Source: Pseudoalteromonas rubra
Lineage (GTDB): Bacteria > Pseudomonadota > Gammaproteobacteria > Enterobacterales > Alteromonadaceae
DNA: 64,000 nucleotides
Assembly: GCF_005887095.1 (NCBI RefSeq)
Contig: NZ_PNCI01000018.1
Span: 1-64,000, forward strand
Direction: 5' to 3'
In this document: one piece after another, positions 17,046-25,670 of the stretch
Position numbering within the stretch: position 1 is the stretch's first letter
Layout: each line of letters begins with the position of its first letter
Translations under genes and position numbers: made by a program
Notes under the pieces: model-generated
Database searches by the model: none
Told to the model about the DNA's origin: nothing
Seen by the model: the letters and a program-made list of their open reading frames with translations, nothing else

Positions 17046-18141
17046 AGTTTTCGCTCCAGTTAGAAAGTGACAAAGTGATGGCCTGACCCAGGCCCAGAGT
17101 GGGTGCATCAAAGCCGCGATCCAGGCCGCGATACATCACCCGGAACAGGGTGTCCGGACTAAATTCGTTGGCGTCAAAGGCGTACTGCTCAGGCAAGCCA
17201 ATCTGTTCACACCACTGCGTGCATTTGGCGTGATATTGCAAACTAATAAAGGGCGTTTGCGTCATATAGGCATAAATTTGTGCATGCAGTCGCATCCCCA
17301 CCATGACCCTGAACATCGCCATACACTGTAAAATACTGGCCGGGTTCGCCACATAGTGGATCCGCTTAACCCGCACATACTCAGGCAGGCGAGCCACTAT
17401 TTTGTCGTGGATTGCTCTGTCACTGCCTTTTGTCTGGTCGTTCAGATCCACCAGATAAATGTCTTCGTTGGTAAAGCTCCACACTGTGGTAATAAGGTCA
17501 ACGGCTTTGGCAATCCGGCGCAGTTCATTGTGCTCGTTGACACTGCCAAACGCATCTATAGATTGCGGACAAAAGTTGAAGGCGATCCCCTGACGCGCCA
17601 CCGGGTTCAGTCTTCCTTTCAGGTGATGCAACAAAGAAGGCGCAAGGTCAAAGGTGTGCTTCAGGTTAGCGTGAGGTGCCAGTGACTTGGCAATCTCATA
17701 GCTTTGCTTGTCACGCAGGGTAACCAGCCCACATTCGTTTAAAAACTTCTTACACTGCTGTTCATCATCCAGGGTTTTGAATGACTCAATGCCCACACCC
17801 AGCGCCATGGCCTGTTTGCGACCACTCAGAGCCATCATGTGGCGCTTAAGGGCGATATCGCGGCTGCTGTGCAATACCGAGCCACCACCAAAAATGACAT
17901 GGTTTGCGCTATAGGCATGACGGTAATGCCACAGCCTCTGGTGACCGCGAAACAGCAGCGGCTGTTGTCCACTGCACCCCAACTGATTGACCAAAGGGTC
18001 GCTGTCTGGTGCGCTGATGGTGAGCTGTTCACTGCCCAGAAAATGCCGGGCGCCCATCGCCGCTGCCAGCATAAGCGCATCGTCACCGCTGTTACGCATG
18101 CCATAGTAGCCGACAATATAAGCTTTGTTTTTTGCTGTCAT
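17002..18141 (-). CDS. Polysaccharide pyruvyl transferase family protein
   Basis: A 379-residue protein of the CsaB/WcaK-like family (PS_pyruv_trans). Signatures are AYIVGYYGMRNSGDDALMLAA at the N-terminus, VIFGGGSVLHSS, ALGVGIESF, LRDKQSYEIAKSL and the C-terminal MRLHAQIYAYMTQTPFISLQY. Family members add ketal-linked pyruvate to sugars of surface polysaccharides, giving negative charge. ATG 18141 follows GAGG, and a GG-N10-GC promoter lies 24 nt beyond the inferred transcription start. It is the first gene of a two-gene operon with the GT2 gene. Confidence 0.86.
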   Translation of the reverse strand: MTAKNKAYIVGYYGMRNSGDDALMLAAAMGARHFLGSEQLTISAPDSDPLVNQLGCSGQQPLLFRGHQRLWHYRHAYSANHVIFGGGSVLHSSRDIALKRHMMALSGRKQAMALGVGIESFKTLDDEQQCKKFLNECGLVTLRDKQSYEIAKSLAPHANLKHTFDLAPSLLHHLKGRLNPVARQGIAFNFCPQSIDAFGSVNEHNELRRIAKAVDLITTVWSFTNEDIYLVDLNDQTKGSDRAIHDKIVARLPEYVRVKRIHYVANPASILQCMAMFRVMVGMRLHAQIYAYMTQTPFISLQYHAKCTQWCEQIGLPEQYAFDANEFSPDTLFRVMYRGLDRGFDAPTLGLGQAITLSLSNWSENYEQHSIHSRYSTVQ

Positions 18142-18175
18142 TGTGCTGCCTCGCTAAGTTAAGATACTAAGTGAT

Positions 18176-18193
18176 TGCAGCTCTCATGCCAAA
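18176..18193 (-). promoter_or_regulatory. Sigma-54 promoter of the pyruvyl transferase operon
   Basis: Minus strand TTTGGCATGAGAGCTGCA has GG (18190-18189), exactly ten bases, then GC (18178-18177), matching the -24/-12 consensus TGGCACG-N4-TTGC. The predicted start is near 18165, about 24 nt before the ATG at 18141. A TTTGCAAAA motif lies about 63-71 bp upstream of the -24 GG (18253-18261). Confidence 0.7.
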
Positions 18194-18304
18194 ATTTAAT
18201 CTTTTGTTTTTTAATGACTTTATTAATTTCTTTGCACTCATACAAACGCTAATTTGCAAAAGGCGACGCGTTGTCACACTGCAATTATCAAAATAGAAAT
18301 GGAC

Positions 18305-18342
18305 TTTTAAAAAAGAAAAACCACCGACTGAGTGGTGGTTTT
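18305..18342 (-). terminator. Rho-independent terminator after the sugar transferase gene
   Basis: AAAACCACC (18317-18325) pairs with GGTGGTTTT (18334-18342) around an 8-nt loop. Read on the minus strand the stem is followed by TTCTTTTTT, a good U tract. It ends the transcript of the sugar transferase gene (18387-19070) and separates it from the pyruvyl transferase operon. Confidence 0.85.
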
Positions 18343-18386
18343 ATGTGAAGGTACAAATCGGATTCAAGATAGTGCTCCTGTTGAGT

Positions 18387-19070
18387 TTAATAAGCGCCTT
18401 TGGCGGCAATAACACACGGAATGGTCTTGAGTAAAATGCTCACATCGTTCAGTGCGCTTTGCTCCATAATATACTGCTTGTCCAGCTGAACCTGTTGCGC
18501 AAATGTCGTATCGGCACGGCCCGTCACCTGCCACAAGCCAGTCAGACCTTGTTCACTGTTCAGGCGTCCTAACTCATGCTGTTTGTAAGCATGTACCTCT
18601 TTTTCCAGCGCCGGACGCGGACCGATTAACAGCATGTCGCCACGCACCACATTCATCAGCTGGGGTAACTCATCAATTGAGTACTTACGGATAAATGCGC
18701 CAATGCGGGTAATGCGCGGGTCATTGCGGTACTTAGCACAGACCCCTTCACGGTCGCTTTGAGCCGGATCAGGGTTACGGAAACGCGGATCTTCCGGCAT
18801 ATACATAGAGCGAAACTTATACATAGTGAAGCGACGACCCAGCTTGCCCACCCGGACCTGCTTGTACACACAGGGACCCTGACTTTCCAGTTTGATTAAC
18901 GCTATCAGAACCAGCAGAAACGGGCTGAGCAGCAGTAATCCGGTTATCGCTGCCAGGCGTTGTAAGCAGGCCGGAATACCATGGTGACGACCATCCAGTT
19001 TAACCTGCGCAGATGCCGACGGAGTTACTGGAGTGAACTGAGTTGCTGTGGTTTTTTTGATGCTATACAT
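18387..19070 (-). CDS. Undecaprenyl-phosphate sugar phosphotransferase (WcaJ/ExoY type)
   Basis: A 227-residue initiating sugar transferase that loads the first sugar-1-phosphate on undecaprenyl phosphate. Visible motifs are a membrane hairpin helix (LAAITGLLLLSPFLLVLIALI), RVGKLGRRFTMYKFRSM, the acidic DELPQLMNVVRGDMLLIGPRP and the C-terminal GLTGLWQVTGRAD. It lies 2 nt downstream of the WecG-type gene and is followed by a strong terminator, so these two form one operon. It probably starts repeat-unit assembly for the Wzx/Wzy pathway encoded nearby. Confidence 0.93.
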   Translation of the reverse strand: MYSIKKTTATQFTPVTPSASAQVKLDGRHHGIPACLQRLAAITGLLLLSPFLLVLIALIKLESQGPCVYKQVRVGKLGRRFTMYKFRSMYMPEDPRFRNPDPAQSDREGVCAKYRNDPRITRIGAFIRKYSIDELPQLMNVVRGDMLLIGPRPALEKEVHAYKQHELGRLNSEQGLTGLWQVTGRADTTFAQQVQLDKQYIMEQSALNDVSILLKTIPCVIAAKGAY

Positions 19071-19072
19071 GA

Positions 19073-20332
19073 TTAAAATCCTCGCAAAGCTTGTTGTAAA
19101 ACGTAAACACGGAATAGAAAAATCGGATTACCTAGCACATAGCGGTTAAATTTGGCTCTGGGTTCCTGGATCAGGCGCCAGATCCACTCAAGACCCAGCT
19201 CTCTCATCCACATTGGCGCACGCGCTATGTTGCCAGAGAAGAAGTCGAATAAGCCGCCCACGGCCAGTGCACACTGTGCCTGGAGTTTATGCTTGTTGTT
19301 ATCTATCCAGATTTCCTGACGAGGCGACCCCAGCGCCACCAGCACTATGTCGGCGCCGCTTTGATTAATGGTGTTGCAGACTTGCTCGTCATCATCGAAA
19401 TAACCATGATGAACACTGGCAATGTGCAATCCGGGATACTGCTGACGTAAATTGCTGGCCGCCTGCTCGGCAACACCCGGTTGTGCACCCAGCAGAAATA
19501 ACGAACGCTTGCGCTCAACAGCGGCTTCGCAAAGCGCCGGCAGCATGTCTGTGCCGTTATTGTTGTCGGCCAGACCCATTCCCGCCTGACGCGCCGCGAT
19601 GCGCATACCTGACCCGTCGATAAAGTTGCGGTCGCTGCTCTGTAGCGCCTGGTAAAGACGGGCATTCACCGCCGACAAATTAACTGAGTTGACGTTGATG
19701 TAATAGGCCGCTCGACATGCAGACTGTAACGGCTGCTGCTGTGCCCCCTGAACAATCCAGTCGACCGCCGTTTGCATGCGAGTGTTACTAAAGGGAATGC
19801 CAAATAGTTCGCTGTGTGATGGCATGGATGCAGACTTGCGATACAAGCACAGGCACAGCATCACCTTGATAACCAGACAGGTATCAGCAAACACACTCTG
19901 ATCTCTTTGTTGCTGCAGCAACGCTAAAGGCGCTTTAACACTGAGTCCGGTCAAACTGTACAGCCACAGGCTGTCAAACAGACCCGGACTGCTGCACGGG
20001 GAATGGAAACGCCTGATCACAGGAATACTCACACCGTCGCGTACTAACGGATTGCCTACCAAACGTATCGTGCCACCCAGCACATTTAAAATGGCAGCGC
20101 TGCGTTTAAACAGCCCAGCCTGCCAGCAATATAAACGCACTGGCTGCGCGCTGATGTCAATCCAGGTCAGGCGTTTTAGCGGCGCTTTGAAACACAGTAA
20201 AGCCAACACACAATTAACAGAAAACACGGGCAACAATGTTGCAACCAGTATCAGGGCAACACAAAAACGCAATGCTTTACGTACTGTCGCCTCGCCTGGC
20301 TCTGGTGATGATGTAGTGAGATTAAATGACAT
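19073..20332 (-). CDS. WecG/TagA-type glycosyltransferase with degenerate sugar-transferase-like N-terminus
   Basis: A 419-residue fusion-like protein. The C-terminal part (from about 176) is a WecG/TagA/CpsF (GT26) domain: INVNSVNLSAVNARLY, RNFIDGSGMRIAARQAG, LFLLGAQPGVAEQAA and VALGSPRQEIWI. The N-terminal 175 residues hold a membrane helix (about 21-48), then NVLGGTIRLVGNP and GLFDSLWLYSLTGL, which echo the NVVRGDMLLIGPRP and GLTGLWQV segments of a sugar transferase, but the catalytic acidic residues are missing. The ATG follows GGAGG. It is preceded by a GG-N10-GC promoter and coupled to the true sugar transferase gene. Confidence 0.85.
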   Translation of the reverse strand: MSFNLTTSSPEPGEATVRKALRFCVALILVATLLPVFSVNCVLALLCFKAPLKRLTWIDISAQPVRLYCWQAGLFKRSAAILNVLGGTIRLVGNPLVRDGVSIPVIRRFHSPCSSPGLFDSLWLYSLTGLSVKAPLALLQQQRDQSVFADTCLVIKVMLCLCLYRKSASMPSHSELFGIPFSNTRMQTAVDWIVQGAQQQPLQSACRAAYYINVNSVNLSAVNARLYQALQSSDRNFIDGSGMRIAARQAGMGLADNNNGTDMLPALCEAAVERKRSLFLLGAQPGVAEQAASNLRQQYPGLHIASVHHGYFDDDEQVCNTINQSGADIVLVALGSPRQEIWIDNNKHKLQAQCALAVGGLFDFFSGNIARAPMWMRELGLEWIWRLIQEPRAKFNRYVLGNPIFLFRVYVLQQALRGF

Positions 20333-20370
20333 CGCGTCCTCCGGTGTTTATCTGTTCACGACAAGGATAT

Positions 20371-20388
20371 AGCGAGGACCATGCCAAA
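20371..20388 (-). promoter_or_regulatory. Sigma-54 promoter of the WecG/sugar transferase operon
   Basis: Minus strand TTTGGCATGGTCCTCGCT has GG (20385-20384), ten bases, then GC (20373-20372). The inferred start near 20360 leaves a 28-nt leader before ATG 20332. Just upstream lie ATTGATT/AATCAAT (20398-20414) and, at 20454-20463, a minus-strand CAAAATGCAA motif, also found near 25470. Confidence 0.72.
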
Positions 20389-20498
20389 TTTTAAGTCATT
20401 GATTAAAAATCAATTTATTGGTTTTCAATGTTTTTTTAAGGAGCAAAAGTGCGTTGCATTTTGGGAATTTTTTTATTTTGAGAAGCGCCATGCGGCGC

Positions 20499-21248
20499 TC
20501 AGACAGAGGGGAAATAACGCGGATATAGCCGCTGAATTTGCGCCAGGGTTGCAGGAATACGCAGCTGAACTACGCCCAGCTTGCCTGCCTGCTGATCAGG
20601 TTGGGACAGACTATAGCCTAACAACAGACGTGAACATTTGAAAATAAGGGTATGGAAACACTTATCCAGCCAGGAGCATTTCAGCGGTCCATAGTTAAAG
20701 TGACGAATGTAGTCAGTCAGCTCTGCGTCATAGGTGTTGTTCCAGCGCCGGTCCAGCTCCGCCACCCCCTCACAGTTGTTGGCATAATGGATCACATGGC
20801 CATTTTCACCCCAGCCTATTCCTTGCGACTCAGCCACAGGCTGAGTCATGGCCGCAATCAGGGTGTCAAGCCACTCAATTGCCCGGGCACAGTTGCGCAT
20901 CAGCATCACCCCGGAATTAAACGCGCCACTATAGCCTCTTGCCAGATGTAAAAAGGTGTTTTCGTCGTATAACGTCTCTAGTGCCGGGCACGTCGTCTGA
21001 ATACAGGCGTCAGCATCGACAAACAGGACCTGTTTATAGCCAGAAAGCAGTGCAGCTTTGAGCAAGAATAATTTGAGCCAGCAGCACTCCGCCCCCAGCC
21101 TGTTAAACCAGGGGCGCGTAACCACCACATAATCGTATCCCATACGCCTGGCGTAGCGGCGCTGGCTGTTTAGATAACGTCGGTAACGCCACTGGTAACC
21201 ATTCAGGGCAACACTAAACACCAAAGTGTGCGATCTATCAGCGCTCAT
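20499..21248 (-). CDS. GT-A-fold glycosyltransferase (GT34/GMA12-like)
   Basis: A protein of about 249 residues resembling the galactosyltransferase GMA12/MNN10 group. It has LNGYQWRYRRYLNSQRRYARRMGYDYVVV, LKLFLLKAALLSGYKQVLFVDADACIQ with the metal-binding DxD, and FNSGVMLMRN. ATG 21248 has GGAGG five bases upstream; the frame opens two codons earlier at a GTG that overlaps this site and is less likely. It is soluble, so probably acts at the inner face of the membrane on the lipid-linked repeat unit. It is a single gene with its own sigma-54-type promoter. Confidence 0.78.
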   Translation of the reverse strand: MSADRSHTLVFSVALNGYQWRYRRYLNSQRRYARRMGYDYVVVTRPWFNRLGAECCWLKLFLLKAALLSGYKQVLFVDADACIQTTCPALETLYDENTFLHLARGYSGAFNSGVMLMRNCARAIEWLDTLIAAMTQPVAESQGIGWGENGHVIHYANNCEGVAELDRRWNNTYDAELTDYIRHFNYGPLKCSWLDKCFHTLIFKCSRLLLGYSLSQPDQQAGKLGVVQLRIPATLAQIQRLYPRYFPSV

Positions 21249-21277
21249 ACTCACCTCCTTTATCGTTTTCCCTACTC

Positions 21278-21295
21278 AAGCAAGTATTACACCGA
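21278..21295 (-). promoter_or_regulatory. Sigma-54 promoter of the GT34-like gene
   Basis: Minus strand ATCGGTGTAATACTTGCTT has GG (21293-21292), ten bases, then GC (21281-21280). The -12 part TTGCTT is consensus; the -24 part is weaker (CGGTGT). The inferred start near 21268 is about 20 nt before ATG 21248. Confidence 0.6.
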
Positions 21296-21368
21296 TCGCA
21301 AAAAACAGCACATTAAACCCAATTTCTCCCTACTTGCCTGGGTGGTTTTGAAAAATGGCTATTTTTTG

Positions 21369-21399
21369 TTTGCAAAGCGCAATGCAGTGCAATTTGCGA
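21369..21399. promoter_or_regulatory. Candidate activator-binding cluster between divergent exopolysaccharide genes
   Basis: The stretch contains TTTGCAAA (21369-21376), then CGCAATGCA and TGCAATTTGCG, giving near-symmetric, repeated TTGCA elements. It sits about 75-105 bp from the minus-strand -24 element at 21293 and about 60-90 bp from the plus-strand -24-like element at 21460, the spacing expected for sigma-54 activator sites. Similar elements occur upstream of the other sigma-54 promoters here. Confidence 0.45.
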
Positions 21400-21457
21400 A
21401 AAACGCGCTTCCCGTTCAAACAAAAACCATAACATACTGATTATAATGACATTAATT

Positions 21458-21475
21458 TTTGGCATGCTTCGTGAA
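21458..21475 (+). promoter_or_regulatory. Weak sigma-54-like promoter upstream of the LruC gene
   Basis: TTTGGCATGCTTCGTGAA keeps the same -24 half (TTTGGCATG) as the two best promoters, but the -12 position reads GA, not GC. It is about 50-65 nt upstream of ATG 21525. Without the flanking examples I would not call it. Confidence 0.35.
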
Positions 21476-21524
21476 ATGGTCCTTACAGAATCAATCTACA
21501 CCCTTTTCATTTGGAGCGACGATT

Positions 21525-23147
21525 ATGAAACGATTTAACCTGCTGTACCCTTTACTGGCCTCAGGGCTTCTCTCTTTCACCGCCGGCGCAGTTCAACAAG
21601 TTGATGGTCAGTACGTCTGGCAATTCCAGTCTGGACAGGCGTGGCCCGGTGGCTACAACCAGTCCACGGGTAAGCCAGATTCGCTGATTTACACACGCGA
21701 CCAGTACAGCCCAGAGTTTTTCCAGCGCATTCAAAACGCGCTACCAGAGGCCAGAGTAAATGAAGCCTTTATCACAGGTGATGAAGGGTCTACCATTCAC
21801 CTGAATGAAGACGCCGAGGTATTTGTCACCTTTATTCATGAAGGCGCTGGGTACAAAAACGCTTTTGGCTACTTCACCTTTGATGCGCAAAATCCGCCTC
21901 AAACCCCAGAGGAAGTGCAGGAAACCATTGTCTTTCCCAACCTCAGTTATCCGCATCTGACTAACGGGCATCGCGTAAGCATAGGTAACTTCCCGGCAGG
22001 CACCAGTATCGGCTTTTTTATCGCCGCAAACGGCTTTTGGTACTACAGCGGCGTAAAGCCTTTTAAAACTCCCTACTATTATTCGTTGTCTGACCTTAAC
22101 CCGGAAAGCGACGAAACCCTGCGCCAGCATTGCGTACTGTTACTGGATGAAGCGCAACAGGAAGTGGTAATCGGGTTTGAAGATTTGCCACGTACCTGGG
22201 GCGATAACGATTTCAACGATGCGGTTTTCAGTGTTAAAAGCTCCCCGGCCTCTGCGATTTCGGCCCTTAACCTAACCGTTATGCCAGAGCAAAACGATAG
22301 CGATGCAGATGGCATCGAAGACGAACAGGATGAGTTTCCCAACGACTTTAATCGCGCATACAGCCAGTACTTTCCCAGTGCACAAGGGGTGACAACTCTG
22401 GCATTTGAAGATAACTGGCCCGCACGCGGCGACCACGACATGAATGATTTGGTCGTCAAACAACGTATCCGAATGACCTACAATGCCGACAATCAAATTA
22501 CTGGCTTTATCATCAACGGCTGGATCACTGCGCGCGGCGCAGCTTTTCAGAATGGCTTTGGGCTTCGTCTGATGAACAGCGATCCGTCACTGATTAAGCA
22601 GGCCAGGTTAACCATAGACGGCCAGAGCTATGACAAACTTGCTGAAGACGGGCAAAGTAACGCGGTTTTATCGCTGTGGAGTGACGCCCATGTATTCACT
22701 AACACAGGTCAATCCGGCCAGTGCCAGCACTTTAATACCGTGATGACCTGTGACTATTTTGAGCCCGTGCCTTACACCTTCGATGTCAGCTTTGAACAAG
22801 GCCTGGATACGCTCAGTGTGAATGACTTCGATTTCTTCTTGTACCGCACACAAGACCGTTCTCTGGAAATTCATCTGGCGGATTACCCACCGACAGACAA
22901 GTTTGATACCAGTCGCTTTGGCAATGTGGACGACACATCCAGTGCGCAGTCGGGACGCTATTTCAGAACGGCCGAGAACCTGCCATGGGCACTGATGATC
23001 AGTAATGACTGGCATTACCCCAGAGAGTATCTCGATGTGATTTGGGCATATCCCGCTTATGAAACCTGGGTAGAAAGCAACGGCGAACAAGCTCAGGACT
23101 GGTTTATGACCAACGAACGCACCACCCATACCTTCAGCGCACACTAA
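21525..23147 (+). CDS. LruC-domain secreted protein
   Basis: A 540-residue exported protein with signal peptide MKRFNLLYPLLASGLLSFTAGA. GFEDLPRTWGDNDFNDAVFSV resembles a DUF4114 segment. NDSDADGIEDEQDEFPNDFN is an acidic calcium-binding-like linker, and TLAFEDNWPARGDHDMNDLVV starts the LruC domain. ATG 21525 has GGAG; the frame's upstream 22 codons are not needed. LruC proteins are outer-surface or exported. Its place inside the exopolysaccharide locus and the 12-nt gap to a lipoprotein gene suggest a matrix or polysaccharide-associated role (inference). Confidence 0.82.
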   Translation: MKRFNLLYPLLASGLLSFTAGAVQQVDGQYVWQFQSGQAWPGGYNQSTGKPDSLIYTRDQYSPEFFQRIQNALPEARVNEAFITGDEGSTIHLNEDAEVFVTFIHEGAGYKNAFGYFTFDAQNPPQTPEEVQETIVFPNLSYPHLTNGHRVSIGNFPAGTSIGFFIAANGFWYYSGVKPFKTPYYYSLSDLNPESDETLRQHCVLLLDEAQQEVVIGFEDLPRTWGDNDFNDAVFSVKSSPASAISALNLTVMPEQNDSDADGIEDEQDEFPNDFNRAYSQYFPSAQGVTTLAFEDNWPARGDHDMNDLVVKQRIRMTYNADNQITGFIINGWITARGAAFQNGFGLRLMNSDPSLIKQARLTIDGQSYDKLAEDGQSNAVLSLWSDAHVFTNTGQSGQCQHFNTVMTCDYFEPVPYTFDVSFEQGLDTLSVNDFDFFLYRTQDRSLEIHLADYPPTDKFDTSRFGNVDDTSSAQSGRYFRTAENLPWALMISNDWHYPREYLDVIWAYPAYETWVESNGEQAQDWFMTNERTTHTFSAH

Positions 23148-23159
23148 GAGGATACGATA

Positions 23160-23762
23160 ATGAATACATTCACTAAACTTTTTACCCTAACGTTTGTTTG
23201 TTTCACCCTGAGTGCCTGTGGCGGCGGCGGCGGTGGTGAGGGCGGCACACCAAGTTCCGCGACCTCAAGCAGCAATACGACCAGTACGTCTGCAAGTAAC
23301 ACCAACACAACAGTGTCCACGGACACGACTTCAGACCAGCAGGATACGAGCGTCACACCCGCTGAGCCTGCCCCCAGTTACGAGCCTGACCCCAGTTTGC
23401 TCGACAGCCAGGCCGAAACCTCCAACGACTTGCATGTGAAAGCGGATTTTAACTTTAGCACCAGTAAGACGGTTACACTGGATCTGAGCGGACAAGACGT
23501 TTTGGGTGCAAGTCTGGCAAATAAAATGGTCAAAGTGTATGCCCTGCACGAGGTTGTAGACAGCTACGAAGACCAGGCTATAGCAGACAAAGCACTACTG
23601 GCGACCACCCGCTTCAACAGTGCCGGTCAAATCACCATGACTCTGGACGTTCCGGTTAATTACAAAACACTGCTGATTAGTGTGGACGGCATGCTGCAAG
23701 ACAACCATTTGCTTAGCGAACTGAGCATGCAAACAACCACAGTGGCACATCAATTCAACTGA
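23160..23762 (+). CDS. Predicted outer-membrane lipoprotein
   Basis: A 200-residue lipoprotein: a hydrophobic n/h-region, lipobox LSAC with Cys20, then a Gly run and a Ser/Thr-rich linker to about residue 75, typical of surface-tethered proteins. The C-terminal domain (about 90-195) looks beta-rich (VTLDLSGQDVLGASLANKMVKVYAL). No Asp follows the Cys at +2, which favours outer-membrane sorting. It is co-transcribed with the LruC gene (12-nt gap) and followed by a clear terminator. Family not recognised. Confidence 0.75.
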   Translation: MNTFTKLFTLTFVCFTLSACGGGGGGEGGTPSSATSSSNTTSTSASNTNTTVSTDTTSDQQDTSVTPAEPAPSYEPDPSLLDSQAETSNDLHVKADFNFSTSKTVTLDLSGQDVLGASLANKMVKVYALHEVVDSYEDQAIADKALLATTRFNSAGQITMTLDVPVNYKTLLISVDGMLQDNHLLSELSMQTTTVAHQFN

Positions 23763-23782
23763 GCCGACAAACCATTCCTCGC

Positions 23783-23818
23783 AAAACCGTCTGCCATTCA
23801 CCTCTGGCAGGCGGTTTT
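23783..23818 (+). terminator. Rho-independent terminator after the LruC/lipoprotein operon
   Basis: AAAACCGTCTGCCA (23783-23796) pairs with TGGCAGGCGGTTTT (23805-23818) around an 8-nt loop, with one T-G pair, followed by ATTTAT. It ends the operon before the sigma-54 activator gene. Confidence 0.85.
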
Positions 23819-23911
23819 ATTTATCACCATAAACTCCACGGTATAAATGCTTCAATTTGTCTAAGACTGTGTAATACTTCTATTAACACGCGTTAACTCT
23901 GGCAGGATTAC

Positions 23912-25414
23912 ATGGAACCGGTTACTAACATTACCTTGCTGTTTGTCGATGACGAACCCCTTATTCTGCGCTCGCTCAAGCGCGCACTGCAAAATGAGCC
24001 CTACACCGTATTTATCGCACAAAGTGGAGAAGAAGGTCTGGCCTTGTTAGAACAGCACCCTATCGACGTAGTCGTGTCGGATAAAATGATGCCCAATATG
24101 TCAGGCATTGAGTTCCTGGCTCAGGTTGCAGAGCGATTTCCCGATACCATTCGCATGATGCTGACCGCCTTTACTGAAGTGGAAGACCTGATTGACGCCA
24201 TTAACCAGGGTAAAGTCTGGGGTTACATGCAAAAGCCGTTCGACATGAGTAATATCAAGCTGACCCTCGAACAGGCAATACAGACAAAGATGCTGGTTGC
24301 TGAACGTAATATGTTACGTGCCAGCCTGCAGCGCTACCGCAGCTCAATTCGCTCGCAATTTTATCGCTTTGTTGGCGACTCCATTGCCATGCAAATGGTC
24401 TATAAGGCCATTGAAAAAGCCGGCCCCAGCCAGGCCAATGTGTTTATCACCGGGCCCAGTGGAACGGGTAAAGAGCTGGCTGCCGATGCCATTCATCGTG
24501 CCAGCACCCGCAAAGACAAACCTTTGGTGTGTATTAACTGCGCCGCCATTCCCAGTGAACTGATGGAATCCGAGATCTTTGGTCATATCAAAGGCGCCTT
24601 CTCGGGTGCCGTTACCAATCGAGATGGTGCAGCGACGCAGGCAGATGGCGGTACCCTGTTTCTGGATGAAATTGGTGAGATGGACATGAATTTGCAGGCC
24701 AAGATCCTGCGCTTTGTGCAGTCGGGAACCTTCCAGAAAGTCGGCAGCGGCAAAGAAGAAAAGGTCGATGTCCGATTTATCTGTGCAACTAACCGTGAGC
24801 CTCATCAGGCCATTGCTGATCAGCGTTTACGCGAAGACTTGTTTTATCGCCTCAATGTCATCGCCATTGATTTGCCTGCATTGCATGAACGCGATCATGA
24901 CGCGTTACAAATCGCGCAGCACTTCCTGAGTAAGTTCAGCGAGCTCGAAAACAAAGTCTTTGTTGGTTTTTCACCTGCTGCAGAACAGTTGATCTTAAAC
25001 TACGACTGGCCGGGTAATGTGCGCCAGCTCGAAAACCTGGTCCACAGTTGTGTGGTGATGTCAGACGGGCCACTGATCACCAAAGACACTTTGCAAATGC
25101 AGCTTAAACTCAAACCCAGCGATGCCCAGGCTTTGCTCAATGGTCAGTCTGGTGGCTCTGGGCCGATACAAAGCAGAGCACCGCAACAATCAGTCAGCGT
25201 GCAGGAAAACGGCTATGCATCGCCTCAGCAGGCAGCCGACATCCCATCTGAAAATCAAATCTGCTCGCTGGCCGAGGTAGAGCGAATTGCCATCGAAAAA
25301 GCCATCGCGGCATGTGATGACAATGTGGTGAAAGCAGCCAGTTTACTGGAAGTCAGCCCGTCTACTTTGTACCGTAAAATACAGCAGTGGGGAGACAAGA
25401 ACACAGGCGCCTGA
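23912..25414 (+). CDS. Sigma-54-dependent response regulator (REC-AAA+-Fis HTH)
   Basis: A 500-residue NtrC-type activator. The receiver domain (about 8-125) has acidic residues in LLFVDDEP, phospho-acceptor Asp57 (VVVSDKMMP) and Lys in YMQKPFD. The AAA+ domain (about 145-385) has Walker A GPSGTGKE, GTLFLDEIGEM (Walker B) and the sigma-54 contact loop GAFSGA, a Ser variant of GAFTGA. The C-terminal Fis-type HTH (about 455-497) has AIAACDDNVVKAASLLEVSP. No cognate kinase is adjacent. Placement in the middle of a locus with several GG-N10-GC promoters makes it the likely activator of exopolysaccharide synthesis. Confidence 0.93.
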   Translation: MEPVTNITLLFVDDEPLILRSLKRALQNEPYTVFIAQSGEEGLALLEQHPIDVVVSDKMMPNMSGIEFLAQVAERFPDTIRMMLTAFTEVEDLIDAINQGKVWGYMQKPFDMSNIKLTLEQAIQTKMLVAERNMLRASLQRYRSSIRSQFYRFVGDSIAMQMVYKAIEKAGPSQANVFITGPSGTGKELAADAIHRASTRKDKPLVCINCAAIPSELMESEIFGHIKGAFSGAVTNRDGAATQADGGTLFLDEIGEMDMNLQAKILRFVQSGTFQKVGSGKEEKVDVRFICATNREPHQAIADQRLREDLFYRLNVIAIDLPALHERDHDALQIAQHFLSKFSELENKVFVGFSPAAEQLILNYDWPGNVRQLENLVHSCVVMSDGPLITKDTLQMQLKLKPSDAQALLNGQSGGSGPIQSRAPQQSVSVQENGYASPQQAADIPSENQICSLAEVERIAIEKAIAACDDNVVKAASLLEVSPSTLYRKIQQWGDKNTGA

Positions 25415-25436
25415 TTTTATCGGGCTCTGCCAAATA

Positions 25437-25483
25437 CGCAGATTGCAAATTGCAAAAACCGGCGTCGCAAAATGCAATCTGCG
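25437..25483. promoter_or_regulatory. Inverted repeat, candidate activator site
   Basis: CGCAGATTGCA (25437-25447) and TGCAATCTGCG (25473-25483) are perfect 11-bp inverted repeats around a 25-nt centre that holds AATTGCAAAAA and CGCAAAATGC. It sits directly after the activator gene and 140-180 bp upstream of a weak -24/-12-like sequence (TTGGTACGGATTTTGGT, 25620-25636) in front of the flippase gene. It could also be a weak terminator, but no U tract follows. Confidence 0.4.
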
Positions 25484-25670
25484 TGCATTTATCTTTGCCA
25501 ATGTCTCCTCATCACATCGGCTTCGGCTTTGTAGCCGCCCTGCTATAAGTGATTAAAAAAACCTTTACATTCAAAAGATTAAATACTTCTCACAGATTGA
25601 TTGCGAGCATCTGAGCGCCTTGGTACGGATTTTGGTTAGTGAAGGTATCCGATATCAAGAGAGCGATGCC

